From contig CAVPXL010000004.1 in assembly GCA_963709765.1 (NCBI GenBank), positions 199,015 to 263,014 of the forward strand: a stretch of 64,000 nt of DNA. Direction: 5' to 3'. The DNA comes from Roseitranquillus sp963709765 (GTDB taxonomy: Bacteria; Pseudomonadota; Alphaproteobacteria; Rhodobacterales; Rhodobacteraceae). Both the position numbers and the translations under genes were made by a program. This document shows, one piece after another, positions 37,677 to 47,120 of the stretch. The notes under the pieces are model-generated. The model did not search any database, was not told the DNA's origin, and worked only from the letters and a program-made list of their open reading frames with translations. Position 1 is the first letter of the stretch. Each line of letters begins with the position of its first letter.

Positions 37677-38605
37677 GCCGGTGCTGCGCCTGTCTTCGGT
37701 GGTCTCCGAAAGCGACATCCGCGCCGAAGCCTTCGCGAGATCTCCGACGCCGTCGCCGGACAGTTCGACCTGCAGGTCTACAACGGCTGCGACGCTGGTC
37801 GCCGCAGGGGTCCGAGACTGACCGCGATCCAGCGCGGCAACCTCGAGATGGGGCTGATCGCGCCGCAGGACCTCGCCGAACCAGGTGCCGGAATGGTCGA
37901 TCCTGACCGCCGCCTATGTCCTGCAGGACGTCGACCACCTGCAGGCCGTGTTCGACAGCGACGTCGGCGAGCAGCTGAACGCGATGGCCGAGGAGATCGG
38001 GCTGCACATCCTCGCGCCGGTCTATTTCGGCACGCGGCAGGTGAACCTCGTCCCCGAAGACGAGGTGCAGACGCCGGAGGATCTGAACGGGATCACGCTG
38101 CGGATGCCCGGCGGCGACGCCTGGCAGTTCCTCGGCGAGGCGATCGGCGCCAACCCGACGCCGCTGGCCTATGCCGAGGTCTACACCGCGCTGCAGACCG
38201 GCGCGATCGACGGTCAGGACAACCCGCTGCCCAACGACTACAACATGAAGTTCTACGAGGTGACGAGCCAGATCGTCGCTGACCGGCCATCTCGTCGGCT
38301 TCGACGTGCTCGGCATCGGCGTCGGAGGTCTGGGACGGCATGACGGCCGAGCAGCAGGAGCTGCTGCAGGCGCGCGGTCGACGAGGCGATCGCCGAGAGC
38401 ACCGAGCGCCACCTCGACGCGCGAGGAGGAGCTGGTGCAGTTCTTCAAGGACGAGGGGCTGAAGGTCTACGAGCCCGACCGCGAGGCCTTCCGCGAGTAC
38501 GCGCAGGCGAAGTACCTCGAATCCGAGTTCGCCGAGAGCTGGCCCGAGGGCATGCTCGACCCGATCAACGCCCTCGGCTCCGAGCGAGCGCCACGAACTG
38601 CAGGC
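37588..38605 (+). pseudogene. dctP: TRAP transporter substrate-binding protein, several frameshifts
   Basis: The periplasmic binding protein of a TRAP transporter begins MTFLTRRAALATALAATTAS (signal peptide with a twin Arg), then DKPVLRLSSVVSESDIRAEA, GQFDLQVYNG, IQRGNLEMGLIAPQDLAE, TAAYVLQDVDHLQAVFDSDV, the core NLVPEDEVQTPEDLNGITLR with MPGGDAWQFLGEAIGANPTP and QTGAIDGQDNPLPNDYNMKF, then WDGMTAEQQELLQA and REEELVQFFKDEGLKVYEPD. At least five single-base indels are needed, yet the protein between them is well conserved. Most look like one extra base. This favours consensus errors. Confidence 0.8.
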
Positions 38606-38609
38606 AGGC

Positions 38610-38634
38610 GGGGGCCGGCCCGCGCCGGTCCCCC
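38610..38634 (+). terminator. Hairpin between dctP and dctQ
   Basis: GGGGGCCGGC pairs with GCCGG-CCCCC (one bulged T) around a CCGC loop. There is no T run. Such hairpins after the binding-protein gene often protect its mRNA or reduce read-through into the membrane genes. Confidence 0.5.
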
Positions 38635-38660
38635 GGCTCGGGCCGCACGAGGCAAGACCG

Positions 38661-39203
38661 ATGCAGACCGGTCACCCCGCTGGCGCCGCTGCGGCGCGGC
38701 ACTGCGGCCGAGGCCGTGCCGGCGCTGCTGCTGGCCGCGATGTTCCTGTCGTTCATCGTGCAGGTCTTCATGCGCTACGTCCTCGACCAGCCCGTCGGCT
38801 GGACGGTCGAGGTCTGCGTCATCGCCTGGCTCTGGATCATCCTCTGGGGGCAGTCGCGTCTCGGCGACGCGAAGAGCGACGAGATCCGCTTCGACATCGT
38901 CTACGGCGCCGTGCCGCCCGCAGGTGCGGCGGGTGTTCCGGCTGATCTTTCTCGGTCTTTCTCGTCGCGATCTACGCCGATCTCGCTGCCGGCGGTCTGG
39001 GACTACGTCACCTTCATGAAGATCGAGGAGACGGCGTATCTCGATCATCCCCTACAACTGGGTCTTCTCGGTCTTCGTCCTGTTCATCGTCGTCTCGATC
39101 CTGCGCTACGCGCTGGATCTTCTGGGGCGCCCTGCGCGGCCGCGACGACGGCGCACGAGCGACGATCCGAAGGCGGTCGAGCCGCAAGGACTTCACCGAA
39201 TGA
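38661..39203 (+). pseudogene. dctQ: TRAP transporter small membrane subunit, several frameshifts
   Basis: Pieces show a four-helix DctQ protein: ALLLAAMFLSFIVQVFMRYV, LDQPVGWTVEVCVIAWLWII, GQSRLGDAKSDEIRFDIVYG, then in other frames IIPYNWVFSVFVLFIVVSIL and the tail DDPKAVEPQGLHRMSWEF. At least four indels are required. The annotated end overlaps the dctM start (ATGA). Confidence 0.75.
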
Positions 39204-40500
39204 GCTGGGAATTCGGCGTCGACCGTCGCCGCCATCGTCGTGATGGCGCTCCTCGGCCTGCCGATCGGCCACGCGATGCTCGGCGCCTCGATCCTCTACC
39301 TGCTGCTGGTCGGGCAGGACATGAGCATCGCCGGCGAGCAGATGCTGCGCGGCCTCTACGGCTCCTACGTGCTGCTGGCGATCCCGCTCTTCATCTTCGC
39401 CGCCGACCTGATGAACGTGGGCACGCTGTCGGACCGGCTGCTGGACTTCTGCCGCGCGCTGGTCGGGCGGTTCCGCGGCGGGCTCGGCCACGTCAACGTC
39501 GTCTCGTCGCTGATCTTCTCGGGCATGTCGGGCTCGGCCATCGCCGACGCGGTCGGCATGGGCCGGATCATCATCAACCTGATGACCAAGGACGGGAAAT
39601 ATCCCGCCGCCTATGCCGGGGCGATCACCGCCGCCTCGGCGATCATCGGGCCGATCATCCCGCCGTCGATCCCGATGGTGCTCTACGCGCTCGTCTCGGA
39701 CACCTCGATCGGCTACCTGTTCCTCGGCGGCGTCGGGCCCGGCCTGATCCTGGGCGTGCTGCTGATGGTGATGAACGCGATCCAGGCGCGGCGCTACGGC
39801 TTCCCGGTCGAAGATCCGGTGCCGGTGCGCGAGCTGCCGCGCGTCACGCTGCGCGCCGTGCCCGGCCCTGCTGATGCCGGTGATCCTGCTGGTCGGCATC
39901 TACGGCGGCGTCACCACCCCGACCGAGGCCGCGGCGCTGGCCGCGCTCTACGCCTTCCTCGTCTCGACGTTCTTCTACCGCTCGGTCAGCCTGCGCACCG
40001 CCTACGGACCGTGCGGCACAGCGCGCGGTCGACCGCGTGCGGTCGGCATCCTGATCGCCGGCGCGCTGGCCTTCAACTACGTCGTCACGGTCGAGCAGAT
40101 CCCGAACGCCATCCGCGGCGCGCCTGGCCGAGACCGATCTCGGCGCGATCGGCTTCCTGCTGATGGTCAACGCGCTGCTGCTGCTGCTCGGCTGCCTGCT
40201 CGAGGCGAACGCGATCCTGCTGGTGATCGTGCCGATCTTCCTGCCGACGCGGCCTGGCGCTCGGCGTCGACCCGGTGCATTTCGGCGTGATCGTCGTGGT
40301 CAACACGATGATCGGCCTCGCCACGCCGCCCTACGGCCTCTTGCTCTTCGTGGTGAGCGGGATCACCCGGACGCCGATCGGGCGACATGATCCGCAATCT
40401 GCTGCCGTTCCTCGCGATCATGATCGTGGGGCTCGGGATCATCACCTTCGTCCCGGGCGTCGTGCTGTGGCTGCCGCGGCTCTACGGGTACGCGAACTGA
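39200..40500 (+). pseudogene. dctM: TRAP transporter large membrane subunit, several frameshifts
   Basis: The twelve-helix DctM permease is recognisable across the segment: MALLGLPIGHAMLGASILYL, LRGLYGSYVLLAIPLFIFAA, VNVVSSLIFSGMSGSAIADA, AAYAGAITAASAIIGPIIPP, LLVGIYGGVTTPTEAAALAA, LLLLGCLLEANAILLVIVPI, FGVIVVVNTMIGLATPPYGL and the tail GIITFVPGVVLWLPRLYGYA. Six or more frame changes occur. All conserved helices survive, so the gene is probably intact in the organism. Confidence 0.8.
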
Positions 40501-40539
40501 CACAGACCTGATGACCAAGTGACAAAGGAGGCAGCAACA

Positions 40540-41037
40540 TGACCGAACCGACCATCGACGACCCCGACGGAAATCGGCGCCCATCCCAAAGGCAGCCGAT
40601 CCGTGCTCGTCATCAACGGCCCGAACCTCAACATGCTCGGCACGCGCCAGCCGGAGATCTACGGCCATGAAACCCTCGCGGATGTCGAGCGGCTCTGCCG
40701 CGAGGCCGCCGCGCCGCACGGACTCGACATCGACTTCCGCCAGAGCGACTCCGAAGCCGAGATCATCCGGTGGATCCAGCAGGCGCGGACGTCGGCCAGC
40801 GCCATCGTCATCAACCCGGCCGGGTTCACCTCGACCTCGATCGCGATCCTCGACGCGCTCCTGATGTTCGAGGGGCCGATCTTCGAGTGCCACATCTCGC
40901 CGCTCTTCCGGCGCGAGGAGTTCCGGCACCTCTCCTACGTCTCCAAGGCGGCGACAGCCAAGATCGAGGGCTTCGGCATCGCCGGCTACGGCTTCGCCGT
41001 GACCCGCATCGCGCAACTCATCAAGCAGCCGGCCTGA
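40540..41037 (+). CDS. aroQ: Type II 3-dehydroquinate dehydratase, frameshifted N-terminus
   Basis: The enzyme converts 3-dehydroquinate to 3-dehydroshikimate, either in aromatic synthesis or, as here more likely, in quinate breakdown. It has VLVINGPNLNMLGTRQPEIY with the catalytic Tyr and the mobile-loop Arg, VINPAGFTSTSIAILDALL, and ECHISPLFRREEFRHLSYVS with the catalytic His. The ATG at 40540 after AAAGGAGG gives MTEPTIDDPD and then needs one extra base removed near 40570 to reach EIGAHPKGSRSVLVINGPN. A GTG at 40603 would give a 144-residue intact enzyme without the N-terminal extension. Confidence 0.9.
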
Positions 41038-41063
41038 ACTGACGTGATGAGAGGGGGCGTCAG

Positions 41064-41916
41064 GTGAAGGCAGGCAAGACGGGAGGAACGGTCCGGCTGG
41101 GCCTGATTGGCGACAATATCGCTCGATCCCAGTCGCCGCGCCTGCACGAGATCGCCGGCCGCCTCACCGATATCCCCGTAACCTACGAACGCCTCGTCCC
41201 GAGGGAGCATGGGCCGAGACTTCGAGACGGTTTTCGAGGAGGCGCGGAGCGCCGGGTTCCGAGGTCTCAACATCACCTATCCATACAAGGAGAAGGTGGT
41301 GCCGCTGCTCAGCGTGCCGGACCCGCAGGTGGCGGCACTTGGCGCAGTCAACACGGTGGTGTTCGCGGACGGAAAGCCAAGGGGCTATAACACGGACTGG
41401 TCCGGCTTCACGGCGGCGTACCGGCGGGTCCGGGGCGAGGCACCTCCCGGCGCCGTCTGCCTGGTGGGAGCGGGCGGGGTCGGAAAGGCCGTGGCATTCG
41501 GCCTCGTGACGCTCGGGCTCGAGCATCTGACGCTGGTCGAGCGCGACCTGCCGAAGGCAACGGCCCTGGCTCGGGCGCTGCGGCGGGCCGCGTCCGCGCT
41601 CGAGGTCCGCGTCACCTGCACCGTCGCCGAGGGTGCCGCCGGAGCGGCCGGCCTCGTCAACTGCACGCCGGTGGGAATGGTGGGAAACGAGGGCACGCCG
41701 GTGGCGCGGCCGCTGATGGCGGGCGCGGAATGGGCTTTCGACGCCGTGTACACGCCGGTCGACACGCAATTCCTGTGCAACGCGGCGGCTGAGGGGCTTC
41801 AGGTCGTAAGCGGTTGGGAACTCTATTTCTATCAGGGGCTCCACGCCTACGAGATCTTTCACGACCGGTCCGTGGACGAGGCGCGGCTGCGCCAGGCCTT
41901 GACGCAGGAGCCATGA
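41064..41916 (+). CDS. Shikimate/quinate dehydrogenase family protein, frameshifted
   Basis: This AroE-family NAD(P) enzyme of about 283 residues has RLGLIGDNIARSQSPRLHEI, the catalytic Lys in GLNITYPYKEKVVPLLS, the catalytic Asp in RGYNTDWSGFTAAYRR, the nucleotide loop VCLVGAGGVGKAVAFGLVTL and QVVSGWELYFYQGLHAYEIF. One extra C near 41206 separates YERLVPRE from MGRDFETVFEEA. A GTG at 41064 follows a GAGGGGGCG site. Its position after aroQ and a TRAP transporter suggests a catabolic quinate or shikimate dehydrogenase, but the sequence alone does not exclude a biosynthetic aroE. The stop overlaps the next ATG. Confidence 0.85.
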
Positions 41917-41958
41917 AATTCTCCATCGCGACCGTCTCCCTCGGCGGCACGCGAAAGG
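41913..41958 (+). pseudogene. Start of a probable dehydroshikimate dehydratase, truncated
   Basis: The ATG overlaps the dehydrogenase stop and reads MKFSIATVSLGGTR, which resembles the start of the sugar-phosphate-isomerase-like 3-dehydroshikimate dehydratases (MKxSIATVSLSGTL). Homology stops after about 15 codons, where unrelated sequence begins. This enzyme would make protocatechuate from the AroQ product. Confidence 0.45.
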
Positions 41959-42800
41959 ACTGCCGACCTGCTCTCCGACATCGCTGCCCTGTTTCTTGCC
42001 GTTTCGCTGGCGCTGCCCGGCAGCCTCTGGCTCGCTCTCACTCGACGGTCCTCCTGGCGGGCGGCAAATTCGGCAACGCATTTGCCCGGTGCGTCTGGAA
42101 CGTGCCGTAACACGCGCCCGCTCCTGCGGTAGCTCAGAGAGGAAGTGCTCCCGAATGCAGGAGTTCGGGCGAATAAATCCGTCGCTGGCGAAGGAGCTGG
42201 TGCGTTTCCCCAAATCCTTGCGCCAGCGCAGCGACGGTGCGCAATCCGCCGGAACGAGCGGACACAAGGCGAGGCAAGATCATCTCTGTGGAGAGCGGTT
42301 GCTTCGGACAAGACGCCGCGGACGCGAGCCGCCGCAGAGACAGTCGGTTCGCCCCCCTGTTGGCCGACGTCTTCAGCACCGCGCGCCGCGCATTTTACGC
42401 CGGACGCGAATGGCCGGAAGGTCGCGCTCCGGACCCGGACCGATGTCTTCGCTGCGTGCGGCACTAATAGCCGCAAGTAGCGCGGCGGCAGGCGAGGCAG
42501 ACGAAGGGGTGATCAGAGACGGTCGCGACGAACCTTCCCATAGGGTACTGCGAAGCCCTCCACTAACAGCATCAGACAGTCCGGGCTCGAAGCTGCCTTG
42601 CGGCGCCGCGGCGGACCGAGGCGTCTACGCGCTGAAACCCGGGCCGCGCGCGCAGTCCACACCTGCCGTGAGCACTTTTCCACGATCCAGGATCCAGGAT
42701 CCAGGATCCACGATCATGTGATAAGATTGCGCCTGTTACGCTTGCCTCGGCTCCGGACCGAACTGGCGCCTGCGCAGATGGACCAGAGAGGGACAGTTGA
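41959..42800. other. 840 bases with no recognisable gene
   Basis: Frames on both strands lack domains. It contains the 7-base tandem repeat at 42684-42711 and a somewhat AT-richer promoter-like zone just before the MpaB-like gene. Confidence 0.45.
42684..42711. repeat. Four-copy GATCCAG tandem repeat
   Basis: Three perfect GATCCAG units and one GATCCAC follow each other, then GATC. It is about 90 bases before the MpaB-like start codon. It is too short for a CRISPR array and is a candidate for slippage. Confidence 0.8.
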
Positions 42801-43674
42801 ATGACGTTTCCCGCCGGCAAGCGGATTGCCACCCTCGACCCCCTCGCTGATTGCCGGGAGATCGCGTGTCTGCTGATGACCTGCGAATTCTCCTGGGACA
42901 TCGAGCGCGCGCTGGAGTTCGCGCTGTTCCGGACCTACGCCGTGCCCTCGATCTCGGGTCTCCTCGCGCGGACCGGAGAATTCGGGTGCCGCCCCCGCAA
43001 ACGCTATGACGATACCGAGCTCATCCTGTCCGAGATTCTCGAGAACGGCTTCGAGTCACAGCCGGGGACGCTGCGCTCTGATGCGCATGAACGACATGCA
43101 CGGCCGCTTCCGCATCGCGAACGAGGACATGCTCTACGTGCTGTCGACTTTCGTGTTCGAGCCGATCCGGTGGGTCGAGCGGTTCGGAAACCGGGCAATG
43201 ACGGAGCATGAGAAGACCGCATGGTTCCACTACTACCGTGAACTGGGACTCCGCATGGGGATCTCGGGGATCCCCGCCAATCGCGACGCGCTCGAGACCG
43301 TCAACAGGCAAGTGGAGAATACGCGCTTCCAACACGCCGAAAGCAACCGCAAGATCGGCACGGCGACGAGGGACCTCTTGCTCGGCTTCTATCTGCCCCG
43401 ATGGCTGTTCTGGGCCGGACGTCCCGTGGCGCATGCGTTCATGGACGCGACATTGCTGCGCGCAATGGGTTTTTCGCCCTCGCCGGCATGGCTGCGACAC
43501 AGCGTGATGACGGGAATGCGGCTCCGCCGGATGGTGCTTCGATTTCTGCCGTCACGACGCCGACCGCGTCTGCTCACGAAGGTAAGGCGACGGACTTATC
43601 CGGAGGGATACCGGGTCGAGGAGCTCGGAACGTTTTGCCCTGTAGGAGCGCCGCACCGTTACAAGGGGCTCTGA
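42801..43674 (+). CDS. MpaB/DUF2236 oxygenase-like protein, frameshifted
   Basis: A protein of about 290 residues of the DUF2236 family (haem-containing MpaB oxygenase and latex-clearing relatives). Conserved parts are CEFSWDIERALEFALFRTYA, ISGLLARTGEFGCRPRKRYD, and in the next frame ALMRMNDMHGRFRIANEDML, YVLSTFVFEPIRWVERFG and AWFHYYRELGLRMGISGIP. The HGR-type segment carries the probable haem ligand. The frame changes at about 43070-43080. Role unknown. Confidence 0.8.
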
Positions 43675-43946
43675 CGGCCCTCTCCTGCCATTGGCAGCCG
43701 CTTCACGGAGCAGCGGATTGCCGTCGATGAGCCGCCCCTCCTTCAGGTCGAAGTCGCAGGCACCGACACGGACTGGAACATCCCCCATCGGCACCTTGGC
43801 AGACCGCAAGCAATCCTTGGGCAGCCATGCCCGATCCTGCGTTGGTCCGGCCATCCCTCAAAGCCGCAGAACCCGCGACGCAGGATACTCTCAGGAGTGA
43901 AGGTCTTGTTGCCCGAGCGCACGACAAAAAACGACAGTCTCGGGCT
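43675..43946. other. 270-base spacer, possible unknown fragment
   Basis: On the minus strand MGDVPVRVGACDFDLKEGRL followed by IDGNPLLREAAA looks protein-like, but no family is recognised and there is no clear start. Confidence 0.3.
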
Positions 43947-44501
43947 TCACACGCTCTTTCGCTCGTAAAACAGGATCACTCCGCCGGTCTTGAGAGGCCG
44001 ACTCTCCCGCAGCGTGAAGTGGGTGCGGCCGCTCGCGGGCTTGAATAGCGGCGTTCCTTCCCCCCACACCACGGGCGCAAGGCAGAGGCGGTATTCGTCC
44101 ACCAATCCTTCGGCCATCAGCGTGGCCAGCAGATCGGCGCTGCCGAACACGAACACGTCCCGGCCGTCCTCCTGCTTGAGGGCCCTGACCGTTTCGGCCG
44201 CCTCGCCCTTCAGAAGCCGGGTGTGCGTCCAGTCGACCACCTCCAGCGAGCGGGAGGCCACGGCCTTGTCCAGGCCGTTCATCATGCTCGCGATCTCACC
44301 CTCCTCCTTCGTCCAGTAGTCGCGCATGCCTTCGTATGTACGCCGTCCGAACAGGAGCGTGCCGATTTCCGCGCCCTGACCGAGGGAGAACGCCTCCAGC
44401 TCGTCGCCCCAGACCGTGCCGTGCATATCGAGTTGCCAGGGGGCGAGGCCTTCGAAATAGCCATCCAGCGTCATGACGTTCCAGGCGATCAGCTTTCGCA
44501 T
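43947..44501 (-). CDS. Dihydrofolate reductase-like (RibD C-terminal family) protein
   Basis: This 184-residue protein has the RibD_C/YwjB-type fold: MRKLIAWNVMTLDGYFEGLA, LLFGRRTYEGMRDYWTKEEG, the nucleotide segment DGRDVFVFGSADLLATLMAE and DEYRLCLAPVVWGEGTPLF. Such proteins are probably NADPH-dependent reductases of unknown substrate; they are not the folate enzyme itself. GGAAAGGATCGGAC precedes the ATG. Confidence 0.88.
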   Translation of the reverse strand: MRKLIAWNVMTLDGYFEGLAPWQLDMHGTVWGDELEAFSLGQGAEIGTLLFGRRTYEGMRDYWTKEEGEIASMMNGLDKAVASRSLEVVDWTHTRLLKGEAAETVRALKQEDGRDVFVFGSADLLATLMAEGLVDEYRLCLAPVVWGEGTPLFKPASGRTHFTLRESRPLKTGGVILFYERKSV

Positions 44502-44628
44502 GTCCGATCCTTTCCGGCGTTCTGCCCGATCTCAAATTGCAATCAGTTCCTATTCCGCCAGTCCGACGATCCTGCGATGTCCTGAGAGCGCGCGCCTCCG
44601 GCAGCCGGATCGCGTCGAGACGTCGTTG

Positions 44629-44928
44629 TCAAAAGAACCTGTCCATCGTCCGCACCGTGAGCGCAGCGACGGGATCTTCGGGGATCAGCCGCACCTGCCC
44701 GGATTGGCGCGGCGCGAGGTGCTCGATGATCATGCTGGCCTCCGCGACCACCACATCGTCGTCGAGCAGCATCGGGAACTGCTTCAGCGGCCAGAGCGCC
44801 TCGAACTCGCCCTGTGCCGGCTCCTCCCCGAGCGTCAGGAACTCGAACCGCGCGGCGTTCTCGCAGAGGGCCACGAGCACCTGTTGGCAGTAGGACGAAA
44901 AAGGATGGGCGTAGATCTGGAGCGTCAT
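44629..44928 (-). CDS. Glutathione S-transferase N-terminal domain, truncated
   Basis: The 99-residue product holds only the thioredoxin-like glutathione-binding domain: QIYAHPFSSYCQQVLVALCE with a catalytic Ser/Cys region, QFPMLLDDDVVVAEASMIIE with the gamma-glutamyl-binding Glu-Ala-Ser, and the first turn of the helical domain. It stops after MDRFF, where full GSTs go on for about 100 residues (one extra T makes the stop; homology is lost soon after). Probably a remnant. Confidence 0.75.
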   Translation of the reverse strand: MTLQIYAHPFSSYCQQVLVALCENAARFEFLTLGEEPAQGEFEALWPLKQFPMLLDDDVVVAEASMIIEHLAPRQSGQVRLIPEDPVAALTVRTMDRFF

Positions 44929-45164
44929 GATGCCTTCGCACGACTGACTTGGGCATGGCGTTTCGCACAGCTAGAATGTTCCTTCGGCTCGTGCGAGGAC
45001 CAGAGCTCGGCTTCGATGCGATTGCCCTGCCCTGCGCCGCTGCAGCCGGGTCAGAGACCTGAGCAGGTATGGCAACCGGTGAGTTCACTTGACGTCTATA
45101 CCGACCGTTTGGACTTGAATACAGTCTACCCAGAGCCGCCAGGCAGGAGCCCGAACGTGGCGAC
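44929..45164. other. 236-base intergenic stretch
   Basis: A relatively AT-rich zone near 45085-45125 with TTGACG may hold the promoter of the chimera-VOC-DUF1428 genes. No gene is seen. Confidence 0.4.
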
Positions 45165-45506
45165 GCCCGAACCAGACTTCTGGAAGCCGCGCGTGACATC
45201 ATCCGGACGCAAGGCTTCGCCGCGAGCAAGGTGGATGACGTCTGCATGGCCGCGGGCGTGAGCATGAAGCTGGGATCTGCCACGGTGATGGCATCCGACA
45301 GCCCCGAAAGCATGTTCAGCAAGCCGCAGGGCTTCCGGGTGTCGATCTCACCGTCGTCGCGGGAAGAGTTCGACCGCGTCCAGGGCGCGCAATCGGTCGA
45401 GATGGCTCCCGCCGAGACCTTCTGGGCCGAACGCTTCGCCATGTTCACCGACAGGTGCGACACGCCCTGGATGGTGGGCTTCGAAGGCAACAAGGCACAC
45501 GGATGA
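45165..45506 (+). pseudogene. TetR N-terminus fused in frame to a VOC-domain C-terminus
   Basis: ARTRLLEAARDIIRTQGFAA and SKVDDVCMAAGVSMK is the DNA-binding start of a TetR regulator. Without a break it passes into LGSATVMASDSPESMFSKPQ, then FRVSISPSSREEFDRV, PAETFWAERFAMFTDRCDTP and WMVGFE, the second half of a PhnB/YjdN-like VOC protein. The third TetR helix, the whole ligand domain and the first VOC half are missing. A deletion joining two neighbouring genes explains it. No start codon fits the TetR part well, so expression is doubtful. Confidence 0.65.
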
Positions 45507-45519
45507 GGGAGCACGCACG

Positions 45520-46017
45520 ATGACCGATCTCTTGACATGCCTGTGGTTCGACCACGGTGAAGCCAGCAAGGCGGCGGAGTTCTATGCCGCCACCTTTCCT
45601 GACAGTGATGTTGGGAGGGTAAACGCCGCCCCCGGCGACTTTCCCGGCGGCCAGGAGGGCACCGAGCTGACCGTCGAGTTCACCGTCCTCGGGCGGCGGT
45701 TCGTCGGCCTGAACGGCGGCCCGAACTTCAGGCCCAACGAAGCCGTGAGCTTCATGGTCGTCACCGAAAGCCAGGACGAGACCGACCGCTACTGGGACGC
45801 GATCGTCGGCAACGGCGGAGCCGAGAGCGCGTGCGGCTGGTGCCGGGACCGCTGGGGCTTCTCGTGGCAGATCACGCCGAGACGTCTGCTCGAACTGACG
45901 ACGAGTCCCGACCGGGACGCGGCGAAGCGCGCCTTCGACGCGATGATGACGATGACCAAGATCGACATCGCGGCGCTGGAGGCCGCGGTCGATGGAATTG
46001 AGGGAGCAATGAGATGA
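45520..46017 (+). CDS. VOC/PhnB-like (3-demethylubiquinone methyltransferase fold) protein
   Basis: This 165-residue protein has the glyoxalase/VOC fold named after 3-demethylubiquinone-9 methyltransferase: LTCLWFDHGEASKAAEFYAA, TVEFTVLGRRFVGLNGGPNF and SACGWCRDRWGFSWQITPRR. It lacks a SAM domain, so the methyltransferase name is misleading. GGAGCACGC precedes the ATG. It overlaps the DUF1428 gene (ATGA). Confidence 0.88.
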   Translation: MTDLLTCLWFDHGEASKAAEFYAATFPDSDVGRVNAAPGDFPGGQEGTELTVEFTVLGRRFVGLNGGPNFRPNEAVSFMVVTESQDETDRYWDAIVGNGGAESACGWCRDRWGFSWQITPRRLLELTTSPDRDAAKRAFDAMMTMTKIDIAALEAAVDGIEGAMR

Positions 46018-46391
46018 GCTACATCGACGGGTTCGTGATCGCGGTCCCGACCGCGAGCAAGCAGAAGTTCATCGATCACGCCAGGGAGGTCGACAGCGTG
46101 TTCATCGAACTCGGCGCGACGCGCGTGGTCGAGTGCTGGGGGGACGACGTCCCCGACGGCAAGGTCACCGACTTCCGCAAGGCCGTTCGGGCCGAGGATA
46201 ACGAGACGGTCGCCTTCTCCTGGATCGAGTGGCCGGACAAACAGACCCGCGACGCCGCGATGGCAAAGATGACCGACTGGATGAACGATCCGGAGCAGGG
46301 CGATCCTCGCACAGACCCCAGGAAGAACCCGATGCCATTCGACGGCAAGAGGCTGATCTTCGGCGGCTTTGCACCGGTCGTCGAGGTCTGA
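46014..46391 (+). CDS. DUF1428 (YbaA-like) protein
   Basis: This 125-residue dimeric alpha-beta barrel protein starts MSYIDGFVIAVPTASKQKFI and has VECWGDDVPDGKVTDFRKAV and FDGKRLIFGGFAPVVE, all typical of DUF1428. Function is unknown. The coupled VOC gene upstream is a frequent neighbour type. Confidence 0.9.
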   Translation: MSYIDGFVIAVPTASKQKFIDHAREVDSVFIELGATRVVECWGDDVPDGKVTDFRKAVRAEDNETVAFSWIEWPDKQTRDAAMAKMTDWMNDPEQGDPRTDPRKNPMPFDGKRLIFGGFAPVVEV

Positions 46392-46394
46392 CAC

Positions 46395-47120
46395 CCCCTG
46401 TCGCGCGGGAGCGGCTCATCCGGCAGACGGACGCAAAGCGGTTCTTCGACGCGTCGGGAATCAAGGCCACCGGCGTTCCTGAGCACCGGCTGTATCCGCT
46501 GGGTGCCGGGGGGAGGCGGCATCATTCCGCGCCGAATCTCGCGCCAAGCCGCGTCCAGAAAGCCGAAGGTTCCGATAAGCTTTAGAGGCCGCCGGTGGAT
46601 CTGGGCGGCGCCGAAGCGCATCTGCGTTGCGCCCGCAGCCGAAGCCGGACGCGACGGCGCGAACCGGCGGGCCGAGATTCCACACCTTCAGACCGGCTCC
46701 GGTCCAGAGGTGCGAAGCCCGAGCATCGGCGGCGACCGTCAGCAAAGCCTTGATCTCGATCGCACCTTTCCCGGTTTCGGCACGGACGCCGGCTGTCCGT
46801 CCATCCTGCGTCAGCATGATCAGGCGGAAACCGCTGAGCGCCTTCGCTCTCTACGGCGGGAACGTCAGGAAGTCCCATTGCGGCATCATCGCGATGCACG
46901 GCGTGCGGCAGGCGGAACAGGGGGGCGACCCGGTCGGGACCGAACTGCGCGAAGAGGTTCGGAACGCGCTGGTGCGGCAGCTCCAGGACCTCGTCCAAGA
47001 ACCCGAGGTCGTGCATCAGATAGTGGGACGGGTGTGGATCGTCTCGCTGCGGAAGTCGCGAATGCAATCCGCGTGCTTCTCGGGCACGACCACGTTGACA
47101 CGTCGCGCGAGCCAGCAGTT
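46395..47120 (-). pseudogene. FAD-dependent monooxygenase relic
   Basis: Read from 47120 downward the pieces are RVNVVVPEKHADCIRDFRSE, LGFLDEVLELPHQRVPNLFA, RLIMLTQDGRTAGVRAETGK then IKALLTVAADARASHLW, GLKVWNLGPPV and, after a large gap, TQRIQPVLRNAGGLD. They match a PheA/TfdB-type aromatic hydroxylase subgroup in order but in several frames, with the first FAD motif and the GDAAH region missing. Confidence 0.62.

Noticed and set aside
37588..40500. Programmed frameshifting in dctPQM
   Set aside because: There are about fifteen breaks with no common signal, and TRAP genes are not known to use recoding.
42684..42711. CRISPR array
   Set aside because: The units are 7 bases with no spacers; a simple tandem repeat.
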